In this document: piece by piece, positions 27,195 to 36,840 of the stretch
Layout: every line of letters begins with the position of its first letter
Numbering within the stretch: the first letter of the stretch is position 1
Assembly: GCF_025245835.1 (NCBI RefSeq)
Contig: NZ_JAOBWS010000011.1
Coordinates: 1-64,000 of the forward strand
Reading direction: 5' to 3'
Length of the DNA stretch: 64,000 nucleotides
Origin: Rheinheimera sp. 4Y26
Lineage (GTDB): Bacteria > Pseudomonadota > Gammaproteobacteria > Enterobacterales > Alteromonadaceae
Notes under the pieces: model-generated
Seen by the model: only the letters and a program-made list of their open reading frames with translations
What the model was told of the DNA's origin: nothing
Database searches by the model: none
Program-made: the position numbers and the translations under genes

Positions 27195-27366
27195 GATCCG
27201 ACTCCTGTTGTTGTTTTTGTTGTGACTTTTGTTCGTCAGCAAAGATTGCGTTTGCTGCATCGTCGAAATCTGGTTTGCGCTTGATTAAAAACACCCAAAC
27301 CAGAAGTCCAACAAAGGCCACCAAAATAATCACGGTATAAAAGCTGTGAATGGTTGCGTAGTCCAT
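27187..27366 (-). CDS. ccoQ: cbb3 cytochrome oxidase subunit CcoQ
   Basis: A 59-residue protein read from the ATG at 27366 to a TAG that overlaps the ccoP start by eight bases. It has one membrane helix (about 9-28, TVIILVAFVGLLVWVFLI), then KRKPDFDDAANAIF and a glutamine-rich tail, as in CcoQ. Position between ccoO and ccoP confirms it. It stabilises the complex in studied species. Confidence 0.92.
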   Translation of the reverse strand: MDYATIHSFYTVIILVAFVGLLVWVFLIKRKPDFDDAANAIFADEQKSQQKQQQESDHE

Positions 27367-27371
27367 AAGGA

Positions 27372-27980
27372 TTACTTCAACGCTGTGCCCAGTGATTGCA
27401 GATAGGCAATCAGGGCTTCCATTTCTTTCTTGCCTTTTACCGCAGCTTCAGCACCAGCGATATCTTCGTCAGTGTAAGGCACGCCAAAAGAGCGGAAAGT
27501 CTCCAGCTTTTTCGCAGTCAGTTTGCCATCCAGCACGTTTTCATCGAGCCACGGATAAGCAGGCATGTTTGACTGTGGTACAACAGAACGTGGATCCATT
27601 AAGTGAGCATAATGCCAGTCATCGCTGTAACGACCACCAACACGGGCCAAATCTGGACCAGTACGTTTAGAACCCCACAGGAACGGATGTTCCCAGATAC
27701 TTTCGCCGGCAACAGAGTAGTGACCGTAACGTTCAACTTCATGACGGAACGGACGGATCATCTGGCTGTGGCAGTTGGTACAACCTTCACGAATAAAAAT
27801 ATCCCGGCCTTCCATTTGCAGCGCAGTATAGGGTTTTAAACCATCAACAGGCTCAGTGGTTTCTTTGATAAACATCAAAGGGGTAATTTCAACCAGAGTA
27901 CCAAAGCTGATGGCAACTACAGTTAAAATGGCCAGCCAGCCGGCGCTTTTTTCAACTTTTTCATGGTAATTCTTAGACAC
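27372..27980 (-). CDS. ccoO: cbb3 cytochrome oxidase subunit CcoO
   Basis: A 202-residue monohaem cytochrome c subunit with one N-terminal membrane anchor. The haem motif is CTNCH in [15 protein letters not shown]. Other conserved parts are [16 protein letters not shown] and the likely methionine ligand in SNMPAYPW. The start codon is GTG, preceded by AAGGAG at good spacing. It lies 10 bases after ccoN. Confidence 0.96.
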   Translation of the reverse strand: MSKNYHEKVEKSAGWLAILTVVAISFGTLVEITPLMFIKETTEPVDGLKPYTALQMEGRDIFIREGCTNCHSQMIRPFRHEVERYGHYSVAGESIWEHPFLWGSKRTGPDLARVGGRYSDDWHYAHLMDPRSVVPQSNMPAYPWLDENVLDGKLTAKKLETFRSFGVPYTDEDIAGAEAAVKGKKEMEALIAYLQSLGTALK

Positions 27981-27990
27981 GATAAGCTCC

Positions 27991-29418
27991 TTACGCCGCT
28001 TCTGCTACTGGCTCTAACACGCCTTGTTTGGCACGGACTGTTTTAATCACGTTGTAGGCCATCACCAGCATACCTGTGACTACAAACACACCACCGATAA
28101 AACGCATCAGATAGAACGGATAAGAGGCTTCCAGCGACTGTACAAAGCTGTACGTCAGGGTGCCGTCAGTGTTCACTGCACGCCACATCATGCCCTGCAT
28201 AATACCGCTGATCCACATGGCAACGATGTACAGTACAACACCAGTGGTATGTAACCAGAAGTGGGTGTTCACCAGCTTGACGCTGTACATGCGACCCTGA
28301 CCAAATACGGCCGGAATTAAGTGGTACAGTGCACCGATAGACACCATGGCAACCCAGCCTAAAGCGCCTGAGTGTACGTGGCCAACTGTCCAGTCTGTGT
28401 AATGAGATAAAGCGTTTACTGATTTGATGGCCATCATCGGGCCTTCGAAGGTCGACATGCCGTAGAAAGACAAAGACACGATCAGGAAACGTAAGATTGG
28501 GTCTGTTTTCAGTTTATGCCAGGCACCTGATAAGGTCATGATACCGTTGATCATACCGCCCCAGCTTGGCACAAACAGAATCACTGACATCACCATACCC
28601 ACAGATTGAGTCCAGTCAGGCAGGGCAGTGTAATGTAAGTGGTGAGAACCGGCCCAGATATAAAGAGCGATTAAGGCCCAGAAGTGCACCACAGATAAAC
28701 GGTAAGAATACACCGGACGGCCGGCCTGTTTTGGTACGAAGTAGTACATCATACCCAGGAAGCCAGCTGTTAACAGGAAGCCTACTGCGTTGTGGCCATA
28801 CCACCATTGCACCATGGCATCCACAGCGCCGCCGTAGATAGAATAAGATTTAGTCAGAGAAACCGGGATCACCATGCTGTTGACAATGTGCAGCGCAGCA
28901 ACAGTGATAATAAAACCGCCGTAGAACCAGTTGGCTACATAAATATGGCTGGTGGTTCTTTTGATCATAGTGCCAAAAAACACGATGGCATAACTGACCC
29001 ATACCACAGCAATTAACAGGTCAATAGGCCATTCCAGCTCAGCGTATTCTTTACTCTGGCTGATGCCCATTGGCAACGTGATAGCCGCAGCAATAATAAC
29101 CACCTGCCAGCCAATAAAGGTAAACATGGCCAGTTTTTCCGCATAAAGCCGAACCTGACAGGTACGTTGCACCACGTAATAAGAGGTAGCGAACAAGGCG
29201 CTGGTACCAAAAGCGAAAATTACCGCATTGGTATGAAGAGGACGAAGTCGGCTGTAAGTCAACCAGGCTGTATCAAAGTTCAGTGCTGGCCAATATAATT
29301 GCGCCGCTAATAAAACACCTACTGTCATGCCGACTATACCCCACAACACTGTTGTGAGGGCAAAGAGGCGGACAACCGTGTAGTTGTAGTCAACATTTAA
29401 CGATTTGGTCTGGCTCAT
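27991..29418 (-). CDS. ccoN: cbb3 cytochrome oxidase catalytic subunit CcoN
   Basis: A 475-residue haem-copper oxidase subunit with about 12 membrane helices, the site where oxygen is reduced. Visible haem and copper ligands include histidines in [36 protein letters not shown] and [13 protein letters not shown]. First gene of ccoNOQP. cbb3 oxidases have high oxygen affinity and are typically induced at low oxygen; no good FNR box was found in the upstream 286 bp. Confidence 0.97.
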   Translation of the reverse strand: MSQTKSLNVDYNYTVVRLFALTTVLWGIVGMTVGVLLAAQLYWPALNFDTAWLTYSRLRPLHTNAVIFAFGTSALFATSYYVVQRTCQVRLYAEKLAMFTFIGWQVVIIAAAITLPMGISQSKEYAELEWPIDLLIAVVWVSYAIVFFGTMIKRTTSHIYVANWFYGGFIITVAALHIVNSMVIPVSLTKSYSIYGGAVDAMVQWWYGHNAVGFLLTAGFLGMMYYFVPKQAGRPVYSYRLSVVHFWALIALYIWAGSHHLHYTALPDWTQSVGMVMSVILFVPSWGGMINGIMTLSGAWHKLKTDPILRFLIVSLSFYGMSTFEGPMMAIKSVNALSHYTDWTVGHVHSGALGWVAMVSIGALYHLIPAVFGQGRMYSVKLVNTHFWLHTTGVVLYIVAMWISGIMQGMMWRAVNTDGTLTYSFVQSLEASYPFYLMRFIGGVFVVTGMLVMAYNVIKTVRAKQGVLEPVAEAA

Positions 29419-29450
29419 GTTGAGTTCCGCTGCAGTTTTTTGCTAGTTAT

Positions 29451-29472
29451 TAAAAAACACCCATGGGGGTGA
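29451..29472 (-). promoter_or_regulatory. Attenuator-like hairpin in the ccoN leader
   Basis: On the minus strand CACCC-CCAT-GGGTG is followed by TTTTTT, some 35 bases before the ccoN ATG. This looks like a short intrinsic terminator inside the leader. The five-pair stem is weak, so it may be incidental. Confidence 0.35.
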
Positions 29473-29707
29473 CCCTTCTTATAATAGACCGATAGTTTAG
29501 CAAGGTTTTTCTGACACAACCTTGTTTTGCCTGCCAATCTTTGGGCGCGATAATACGAGTTTTACCCCCAAAAAGATAGGCGGACTCGCCGGTTTTATGA
29601 TGTAGAACAATGTTGCTGTTCAGTTTTTGAGCGCAACAACGGATATTTCACAGTCGCGTGCTTAAAGCCTTACAATCCAAAGCACAAAATGAGGTAAAAA
29701 AGTTTTG

Positions 29708-30097
29708 ATGAAAAATTTATTTGGTTGTGTTTTGTTGATGTTAGCGGCCTGTACGCCTGACCAGCCAGCACGGCTAACCCCAGAACGCAAAGTACAGCTT
29801 GAACAATTTCAGCTGATTTATGCACCTGGTGATATGCCGGTGGAAACGCCTTTGGTACTGAGACTGAATACCGGCAATGAAGCTGTCACGGCAGTGCGCG
29901 GCCATATTGTAGGTAAAACTATGTATATGGGGAAAATTCCGCTGCAATTTAGCCTTAACGGCCAACATTGGCAGGCAGAGCTGATGCTCGGTGCCTGCAG
30001 TGAGCCGAAGATGCAGTGGCAGCTGACTATTGAAGTGACTTATGCCAGCGGGCAACAAGTCAGATTACAGGACTTGTTTTATTCGCGCTGGCCCTGA
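29708..30097 (+). CDS. Small lipoprotein next to ccoNOQP
   Basis: A 129-residue predicted lipoprotein (signal ending LMLAAC; lipobox cysteine). The mature part is a small beta-sheet domain, with TMYMGKIPLQF and LGACSEPKMQW, loosely like FixH/YtkA-type domains. Methionines and the cysteine in those two segments could bind copper. It is divergent from ccoN, which makes a link with oxidase assembly plausible but unproven. A TTG three bases upstream (29705) has slightly better spacing to GAGG and could be the true start. Confidence 0.6.
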   Translation: MKNLFGCVLLMLAACTPDQPARLTPERKVQLEQFQLIYAPGDMPVETPLVLRLNTGNEAVTAVRGHIVGKTMYMGKIPLQFSLNGQHWQAELMLGACSEPKMQWQLTIEVTYASGQQVRLQDLFYSRWP

Positions 30098-30141
30098 TGA
30101 ATGTTTTGTGAAAGGACTTTGTGTGGTCGGGTAGCACTCTG

Positions 30142-31005
30142 TTATCCGCAAATGATCTGACGTAAACACAAAGGTTCAGCACTGAGTTGAAGTTTTGCCG
30201 TCTCCACACAAACAAATTCATCCGACGCGCCCTGATGCATATCAACCATAGCTGACGATTTTTCAGCGCCCGGATTCCATAACACGCTGGCATCATGACC
30301 TTGCTGCTGCACTTTTATCACAGCTGCAGCTTCGTCAGCATGATGCTGCTCAGGCGCCTGCAGTGTTAATAGTTCTGTTGTGCCTTTGTAAACCCGGTCA
30401 ATTTCCCCCTGAAACACCAATGAAGTTGTTGGCAACTGTAATTGGCTGTTGCTGACTTTGTCGTAACAAGAGGGAGGGAGCGGGCTCACACTGGCGCCCT
30501 GAGATTGTGGCAGTTGAAAATAGCTGTGTAGCGCTGCCTGTTGCAGCAGAGGGCTTTTGCACTGAAGTTCCAGGCTTAGCTGGTCAGCGAGGCTGACCAA
30601 ATATTCCAGCCGCACCTGCTGTTCCAGCCAGGGTAAAGCCGGCAGTTCAATGGCAAACCGGATGGCTACCTCATCCTCTGTGATTCGCTGTTCTGTTACC
30701 TGCCACATTAAAGTACGAACCAGGCCATGATTGGGCATTGCTTCGGCTTTCGCGCCAAACTCAGCGGCCGCTTTGCCAAACCATGGCCAGCAAATGGGAA
30801 CGCCGCCGCGTATTGCTTTATTGCCCTGCCACAGCGCCGTTTTTGATAACCAGAATAATTCACGCCCTTTTGCATTCTGATAGGACAATACCTGAGCACC
30901 ATAAGGTGCAACCACCACAGTCGCGCCCTGGTAGTGAAGCTCAAAACAGGGTAAATCGGTTAAAGAGCCAAAACCTGAGCGCTGCACAATGGAGTTGTTT
31001 TGCAT
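30142..31005 (-). CDS. yeaD: D-hexose-6-phosphate mutarotase YeaD
   Basis: A 287-residue aldose-1-epimerase-family protein that interconverts the anomers of glucose 6-phosphate. Supporting segments: VAPYGAQVLSYQNAKGRELFWLS near the N-terminus, RGGVPICWPWFG, and the C-terminal VLWNPG and EFVCVETAK, where the glutamate is likely catalytic. It is upstream of ccoN and downstream of gap on the same strand, as yeaD neighbours gapA in Escherichia coli. Confidence 0.93.
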   Translation of the reverse strand: MQNNSIVQRSGFGSLTDLPCFELHYQGATVVVAPYGAQVLSYQNAKGRELFWLSKTALWQGNKAIRGGVPICWPWFGKAAAEFGAKAEAMPNHGLVRTLMWQVTEQRITEDEVAIRFAIELPALPWLEQQVRLEYLVSLADQLSLELQCKSPLLQQAALHSYFQLPQSQGASVSPLPPSCYDKVSNSQLQLPTTSLVFQGEIDRVYKGTTELLTLQAPEQHHADEAAAVIKVQQQGHDASVLWNPGAEKSSAMVDMHQGASDEFVCVETAKLQLSAEPLCLRQIICG

Positions 31006-31058
31006 GATTAAAACCGCTGTATCAAAAAGTTACGTTATAAATGATGGATATTATTAAT

Positions 31059-31087
31059 AAAAAAAGCGACCTGAGTCGCTTTTTTTG
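31059..31087 (-). terminator. Terminator after gap
   Basis: The stem AAAAAGCGAC/GTCGCTTTTT is near-symmetrical with A and T runs on both sides, and lies about 50 bases past the gap stop. Confidence 0.87.
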
Positions 31088-31136
31088 CTTTTGACTGCCA
31101 GTAGAGTTATCACCCGTCGGTCAATCGCAGGTCAGA

Positions 31137-32144
31137 TTAAGCTTTCATCAGCTCAACTGTATTATCAAGCATGCGGTTACTAAAACCCCATTCATTGTCA
31201 TACCACGCCATCACTTTCACCAGACGGTCGTTGACGCGGGTTTCAGTGGCATCAAAAATTGATGACATTGGGTTGTGGTTAAAATCAACCGATACCAGCG
31301 GTAAATCGTTAACAGCGAGCACCTGGTTCATCGGGAATTCGCCGGCGGCTTTGCGGATAATGTCGTTGACTTCTTCAACAGTGGTATTACGGCCGGCAAT
31401 AAAGGTTAAATCCACCAACGAAACGTTCAGCGTCGGTACCCGCACCGCTAAACCATCAAACTTACCTTTAAGTTCAGGTACCACTAAACCCACTGCAGCG
31501 GCAGCACCGGTTTTGGTTGGGATCATCGACATAGCGGCAGCGCGGGCGCGGCGCACGTCGGTGTGGTACACATCACTCAAGCGCTGATCGTTGGTGTAAG
31601 CGTGAATGGTTGTCATCAGACCGGATTCAATGCCAAGTACATCATTTAATGGTTTGGCAATAGGTGACAAACAGTTGGTGGTGCAGCTGGCGTTGGAAAT
31701 GATGGTCATGTCGGAGGTGATCACATTGTGGTTCACACCATAAACTACGGTAGCGTCTACATCTTTGGCAGGCGCTGAAATAATCACTTTTTTTGCGCCT
31801 GCGGTTAAATGAGCGCCGGCAGTTGTGCGGTCGGTAAACAGGCCGGTACATTCCAGCACCACATCAACTTTTAACTCGGCCCAGGGCAGGTTAGCGGGGT
31901 TACGCTCGCTCAGGGTCAGAATTTCGTCCTGATTGACATAAATAGCTTTATCAGAATGCTCCACATTGGCCTGGAAAATACCGTGTGCTGTGTCGTATTT
32001 CAGTAAGTGGGCATTAATAGCAGCATCACCCAGATCATTTATAGCCACGACTTTGATGTCGTACGCCTTCTTACTTTCATATAAAGCACGTAAAACATTA
32101 CGGCCGATACGGCCAAATCCATTAATTGCAACACGAATTGTCAT
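31137..32144 (-). CDS. gap: Glyceraldehyde-3-phosphate dehydrogenase, standard length
   Basis: A 335-residue dehydrogenase of glycolysis. The nucleotide-binding [14 protein letters not shown] is at the N-terminus; the active-site cysteine is in SNASCTTNC and its partner histidine in TTIHAYTND. The segment [22 protein letters not shown] is that of the Pseudomonas/cyanobacterial-type GapB lineage rather than E. coli GapA, which has HATTATQKTVDGPS there. A HexR-like palindrome overlaps the likely -10 region. One of two gap genes in the window. Confidence 0.95.
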   Translation of the reverse strand: MTIRVAINGFGRIGRNVLRALYESKKAYDIKVVAINDLGDAAINAHLLKYDTAHGIFQANVEHSDKAIYVNQDEILTLSERNPANLPWAELKVDVVLECTGLFTDRTTAGAHLTAGAKKVIISAPAKDVDATVVYGVNHNVITSDMTIISNASCTTNCLSPIAKPLNDVLGIESGLMTTIHAYTNDQRLSDVYHTDVRRARAAAMSMIPTKTGAAAAVGLVVPELKGKFDGLAVRVPTLNVSLVDLTFIAGRNTTVEEVNDIIRKAAGEFPMNQVLAVNDLPLVSVDFNHNPMSSIFDATETRVNDRLVKVMAWYDNEWGFSNRMLDNTVELMKA

Positions 32145-32170
32145 GGCTCACCCCGAATTATTGTCAATTG

Positions 32171-32185
32171 TGTAGTAAAATTACA
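32171..32185. promoter_or_regulatory. HexR-like operator 1 at gap
   Basis: TGTAGTAAAATTACA differs by one base from the palindrome TGTAAT-N3-ATTACA, the form of HexR sites known in Shewanella and relatives. It overlaps a possible gap -10 (TAATTT on the minus strand), with TTGAAA 16 bases upstream, a position suited to repression. Confidence 0.68.
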
Positions 32186-32233
32186 TGTTTTTTGCCATTT
32201 TTCAAGCTCAAAAACGTTATGCAATCGTATTTA

Positions 32234-32248
32234 TGTAATTTAATGACA
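32234..32248. promoter_or_regulatory. HexR-like operator 2 between gap and malQ
   Basis: TGTAATTTAATGACA also differs by one base from TGTAAT-N3-ATTACA. It lies 63 bp from operator 1 and 130 bp before the malQ start, so one regulator could act on both divergent genes. Confidence 0.6.
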
Positions 32249-32377
32249 TAAAGCCGCATTTAGCCATCGAAAGTAATTTTTTACGTCGTATACTGCTCAG
32301 GCTAAGCCGGTCAGATGCATAAAAAAGCCAATGAAAACACCGGCACTTCCATCGCGACGCACTGATTTGGAGCCTTT

Positions 32378-34582
32378 ATGGACAAAAAACTTCTTGCTGA
32401 TTTAATCCGCTTTAACGGTATTGAAACAGCCTTCACCGACGCCTGGGGCAATGCCACCGAAGTAAAAGAGCAGGATCAGCTTAAATTACTGGCGGCTCTT
32501 GGTTTTGCCGTCGACAACGACACCCTGGCTGCGGAGCAGCTGGCAGAGCGGCAGAAGTTACATTGGTTAGAGCCGCTGGATCCGGTTTCAGTTCAGCAGC
32601 AAAGCGCAGAGCAACAATACCGCCTCCAGGTTAGATTGCCGATTGACGAAGTGCATCAGCAGCTGACCGTTACCCTGACCACAGAGCAGGGCCACACCCA
32701 TGCCTTTAGTTACAGTGCCATCGATGCCGAGTTATCCGGCGTCATGCTGCTTGATGACACTGAATATCAGCAATATGAACATTACTTTCACTTCGACCTG
32801 CCCTTAGGTTATCACCAGCTGAGGATTGCGATTGAGGGGGATGATGAGATTTATCAGCAGTCGCTCATTATCACACCGGAGCGTTGTTTCCAGCCGCAGC
32901 AATTTCAGGCGCAAAAGCAGTGGGGCGTTTCAGTGCAGCTGTATGGGTTAAAATCGGACAGCAACTGGGGTATTGGTGACTTTGCCGATTTAGGCCGTCT
33001 CGTCAGTTATTTAGCCAAGCAAGGTGCTGATTTTGTTGGCTTAAATCCTATTCATGCGCTATATCCGGCCATGCCGGAGTCAGCCAGCCCTTACAGCCCT
33101 TCGTCGCGCCGCTGGCTGAATATCATTTATTTAAGTGTGCCGCAAATGCCGGGTTTTGCTGAGTGTTTACAAACTGCAGCTTTGGTCAATGCCGCCCATT
33201 TTGTTGAAGCTGTACAAGCACAGCGCAACAAAGATTGGGTGGATTACGCTGGTGTGATGCAGCTGAAACTGCCGGCACTAAAAACGTTATTTCACTGGTT
33301 TACTGAACATCAGCAAGCAAATCCAAAGCTTGCGGCTGATTTTGCAGCCTTTAAGCAACAAGGTGGCGACAGCCTGCGTCAGCTGGCGCTGTATGATGCT
33401 TTGCATATGCATTTAATTGCCAAAGATCCCCATGCCTGGGGCTGGCCAAACTGGCCGGAGCAATATCGCGATGCCCACAGTGAAGCTGTGCAGCAGTTTG
33501 CGGCTGAACATGAAGACGACATCGAATTTTACGGTTATCTGCAATTTTGTGCCCAGCAGCAGCTGGCCACTGTGCAGCAGCAGGCCAAAGCCAGCGGCAT
33601 GTTGTTAGGTTTATACCGTGATTTAGCCGTAGGGGTCAGCGAAGCTTCTACCGAAATCTGGTCTAATCCGGATTTATATTGCCGTAATGCCAGTGTTGGT
33701 GCGCCACCGGATATTCTGGGTCCGAAAGGTCAGAACTGGGGTCTACCGCCTATGCTGCCTTATCAGCTGTTCCGTCAGGCTTACAAGCCGATGATTGAGC
33801 TGTTTCGCGCCAATATGCAGGACTCAGGTGCGTTGCGGATTGACCATGTGATGGCATTATTACGTTTATGGTGGGTGCCCAAAGGTGCACAGTCGGCCGG
33901 TGAAGGCGCTTATATTTATTATCCTATTATGGATTTACTCGGCATTCTGGCGCTGGAAAGTCAGCGTCAGCAGGCGGTGGTGATAGGCGAAGATTTAGGC
34001 ACAGTGCCGGATGGCATTTTTGAGCTGTTACAACAGTTTGGTATGTATTCATATCGTATCTTCTTTTTTGAACAAGCCGAAGATGGTGGTTATATTTCAA
34101 CGGCACATTATCCGGTACAGGCTATGTCGGCGTTAACCACCCACGATATGCCGACTTTAATTGGCTTCTGGCATTGCTCCGACTTAAAACTTGGTTTAAA
34201 ACTCGGGCTTTACACTGAAGAAATTCTGCCGGCTTTATACGCTGACAGGCACAAAGCCAAACAACGTATTCTGGATTCTTTGCATGGCCATCATGCCTTG
34301 CCGGCCGATTATCCGCGTTCAGTGGAAAATCTTGGCATGGACCGCACTCTAAACTATGCACTGCAACAACATCTGGCCAAAGGCAGTTGTCAGCTGTTAT
34401 GTCTGCAACTCGAAGACTGGATGGAAATGCTGGAGCCGGTGAACGTGCCGGGCACCAGTGATGAATACCCGAATTGGCGGCGCAAACTCAGTATTACCCT
34501 GGAGCAACTGGAATCTGCCGGTCATATCAGTGCCCATCTGCAAAATTTGACAGCAAATCGCCGTTCTGGCTTATATTCATAA
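32378..34582 (+). CDS. malQ: 4-alpha-glucanotransferase MalQ
   Basis: A 734-residue GH77 amylomaltase that transfers glucan chains between maltodextrins. Catalytic regions are visible: the nucleophile aspartate in RIDHVMALLRLWW, the acid/base glutamate in GEDLGTVP, and the third carboxylate in THDMPTLIGFW. The substrate segment SASPYSPSSRRWLN is also typical. An N-terminal extension of about 180 residues before WGVSVQLYGL matches the enterobacterial type. GGAG precedes the ATG. It heads malQ-glgB-glgX. Confidence 0.96.
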   Translation: MDKKLLADLIRFNGIETAFTDAWGNATEVKEQDQLKLLAALGFAVDNDTLAAEQLAERQKLHWLEPLDPVSVQQQSAEQQYRLQVRLPIDEVHQQLTVTLTTEQGHTHAFSYSAIDAELSGVMLLDDTEYQQYEHYFHFDLPLGYHQLRIAIEGDDEIYQQSLIITPERCFQPQQFQAQKQWGVSVQLYGLKSDSNWGIGDFADLGRLVSYLAKQGADFVGLNPIHALYPAMPESASPYSPSSRRWLNIIYLSVPQMPGFAECLQTAALVNAAHFVEAVQAQRNKDWVDYAGVMQLKLPALKTLFHWFTEHQQANPKLAADFAAFKQQGGDSLRQLALYDALHMHLIAKDPHAWGWPNWPEQYRDAHSEAVQQFAAEHEDDIEFYGYLQFCAQQQLATVQQQAKASGMLLGLYRDLAVGVSEASTEIWSNPDLYCRNASVGAPPDILGPKGQNWGLPPMLPYQLFRQAYKPMIELFRANMQDSGALRIDHVMALLRLWWVPKGAQSAGEGAYIYYPIMDLLGILALESQRQQAVVIGEDLGTVPDGIFELLQQFGMYSYRIFFFEQAEDGGYISTAHYPVQAMSALTTHDMPTLIGFWHCSDLKLGLKLGLYTEEILPALYADRHKAKQRILDSLHGHHALPADYPRSVENLGMDRTLNYALQQHLAKGSCQLLCLQLEDWMEMLEPVNVPGTSDEYPNWRRKLSITLEQLESAGHISAHLQNLTANRRSGLYS

Positions 34583-34589
34583 TTCAATA

Positions 34590-34620
34590 AAAAAACTCCG
34601 GTAACTTCTGTTGCCGGAGT
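34590..34620 (-). terminator. Terminator-like hairpin between malQ and glgB, minus orientation
   Basis: The stem ACTCCGGTAAC/GTTGCCGGAGT (one G-T pair) has a four-base loop. The T-run follows on the minus strand only, though no minus-strand gene ends here. On the plus strand it lacks a T-run and may only stabilise the malQ mRNA end. Confidence 0.55.
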
Positions 34621-34674
34621 ACTCTGCGTGTTGCGCCTGGTGAACAAGGCCCTGTCAATGTCAAAGGATATGTT

Positions 34675-36840
34675 ATGAGTCTTGCCTCGTTAGCTGAAGT
34701 TCGTTGTGCCCATCCATTTGCCTTATTGGGCTGGCAAAAAGCCGACAAAGGCTGGTTGATTCGGGTGTATTTGCCTAAAGCGCGAGCTGTTGAAGTATTA
34801 AGCTTTGACGATAGCAGCTGGGGGCTGATGGACGAAGATAAATCTGTCCCGGGCGTTTTTACCTTGCAGCTGCCGCGTAAACGCAAAACTGAGCTGTATA
34901 AGCTGAAGGTAACCCAGGGGCAGTATCAATACGAATTGCTTGATCCTTATCAGTTTAAGGATGAAGCATTTTATGCGGTGCATTATGTGCATATGCGGCC
35001 GGAAAACCTGTACAGCCAGCTGGGGGCTCAGATCATCAGCCTGCAGCTTGGCAAAAAAACACACAAAGCTACCCGTTTTGCTGTGTATGCCCCCCACGCC
35101 AGTGCGGTGAGTTTAATCGGCGATATGAATGACTGGGATGGGCGTTGCCATCCGATGGAACGCACCCAGTGTGGTCATTGGGTGTTGGTGTTACCACAGG
35201 TGGGAGAAGGGGTCCGCTACAAATACGAAATTAAAGATGCCAGCGGCCATTTGTTACCGCACAAAGCTGATCCTTTAGCTTTTGCCGCCGAGCAGTATCC
35301 GTCGCATGCGTCGCTGGTGTTTGATCACAGTAAATATCAGTGGCAGGACAGTGACTGGTTACAGCGTGAGCATCTGCCTTATCAAAGCCCGATGAGTATT
35401 TATGAAGTGCATCTGGGCTCCTGGCGCACCCATGCCGACGGCTCGCCACTGACTTATCCTGAACTGGCCACAAGCCTCATCCCTTATGTCAAAGATTTGG
35501 GGTACACCCATATTGAGCTGCTGCCGGTGATGGAACACCCGTATTCAGGCTCCTGGGGTTATCAGCCGCTCGGGCTTTTTGCTGCGACTTCACGTTTTGG
35601 CACCCCGGATCAATTTAAAGCTTTTGTCGACGCCTGCCATCAGGCCGGTATTGGCGTGATTTTAGACTGGGTGCCGGCGCATTTTCCGGAAGATGGCCAT
35701 GGTCTAGCCCGCTTTGATGGTGGTCATTTGTATGAATACGCCGATCCGCGCCGCGGCTGGCATCCGGACTGGAACTCCTGCATTTACGATTACGGCAAAG
35801 ATTATGTCAGGCAATTTTTAGTGGCGAGCGCCCTGTATTGGCTGGATCATTTCCATATCGACGGTTTGCGCGTAGATGCTGTTGCTTCCATGCTTTATTT
35901 GGATTATTCGCGCGAACACGGTGAGTGGATCCCGAATGTCGATGGTGGCAATCACAATTACGAAGCCATCAGCCTGTTAAAGTGGCTGAATCAGGAAGTG
36001 TATGCCCAGTTCCCGAAGGCTATCACAATTGCCGAAGAGTCCACTTCTTTTCATGGTGTGAGCCGGCCTGTTGACCTTGGTGGTCTTGGTTTTGGTTTTA
36101 AATGGAATATGGGCTGGATGAACGACAGCCTGAGGTATATCAGTAAAGACCCCGCTTACCGCAAGTTTCACCATAACGATCTGACTTTTTCCATGGTGTA
36201 CGCCTTTAGCGAAAACTTTATTCTGCCGCTGTCACACGACGAAGTGGTGCATGGCAAAGGCAGTATTCTGAATAAAATGCCGGGGGATGAGTGGCAACAA
36301 GCCGCCAACTTACGTGCTTATTACGCTTTTATGTTTGCCCATCCGGGCAAAAAACTAAATTTTATGGGCAATGAGTTTGGTCAGGGCACTGAGTGGAATC
36401 ACAATCAGGCCTTACCCTGGTTCCTGCTGGATTTTGAAAAACACCGTGGGGTACAGCAGCTGGTGCGGGATCTGAACTATACCTACCGCCGCTGTGCACC
36501 TTTGCATCAGCTCGACCATGAACCGGCCGGTTTTGCCTGGATAGAACATCAGGATGCCGACCACAGTACCTTGTCGTTTAAACGTTACAGCAAGGCAGGT
36601 GAAGTGTTGTATGTGGTGTGTAACTATACGCCTGTGCCAAGGCCAGCATATTTGCTGGATGTGGAGCAGCATGGTGATTATGAGGTGATCCTCAATTCCG
36701 ACAGCAGCTATTATTGGGGCAGCAATTATCCGGTGGGCAGTCATTTGTCGGCCAGCCAGGGTGTGTATAGTCCGGGCTGGCAGTTACAGCTGGATTTACC
36801 GCCGTTATCCACCTTATATCTACGCAGGCGGTTAAGCTGA
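34675..36840 (+). CDS. glgB: 1,4-alpha-glucan branching enzyme GlgB
   Basis: A 721-residue GH13 enzyme that makes alpha-1,6 branches in glycogen. Two N-terminal carbohydrate-binding (CBM48-like) regions precede the barrel (YEVHLGSWRTH onward). The four GH13 regions are present: DWVPAHFP, GLRVDAVASMLY (nucleophile D), IAEESTSF (acid/base E) and LPLSHDEVVHGK. AAGGAT sits eight bases before the ATG. The stop overlaps glgX by one base (TGATG), so the two are coupled. Confidence 0.96.
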   Translation: MSLASLAEVRCAHPFALLGWQKADKGWLIRVYLPKARAVEVLSFDDSSWGLMDEDKSVPGVFTLQLPRKRKTELYKLKVTQGQYQYELLDPYQFKDEAFYAVHYVHMRPENLYSQLGAQIISLQLGKKTHKATRFAVYAPHASAVSLIGDMNDWDGRCHPMERTQCGHWVLVLPQVGEGVRYKYEIKDASGHLLPHKADPLAFAAEQYPSHASLVFDHSKYQWQDSDWLQREHLPYQSPMSIYEVHLGSWRTHADGSPLTYPELATSLIPYVKDLGYTHIELLPVMEHPYSGSWGYQPLGLFAATSRFGTPDQFKAFVDACHQAGIGVILDWVPAHFPEDGHGLARFDGGHLYEYADPRRGWHPDWNSCIYDYGKDYVRQFLVASALYWLDHFHIDGLRVDAVASMLYLDYSREHGEWIPNVDGGNHNYEAISLLKWLNQEVYAQFPKAITIAEESTSFHGVSRPVDLGGLGFGFKWNMGWMNDSLRYISKDPAYRKFHHNDLTFSMVYAFSENFILPLSHDEVVHGKGSILNKMPGDEWQQAANLRAYYAFMFAHPGKKLNFMGNEFGQGTEWNHNQALPWFLLDFEKHRGVQQLVRDLNYTYRRCAPLHQLDHEPAGFAWIEHQDADHSTLSFKRYSKAGEVLYVVCNYTPVPRPAYLLDVEQHGDYEVILNSDSSYYWGSNYPVGSHLSASQGVYSPGWQLQLDLPPLSTLYLRRRLS

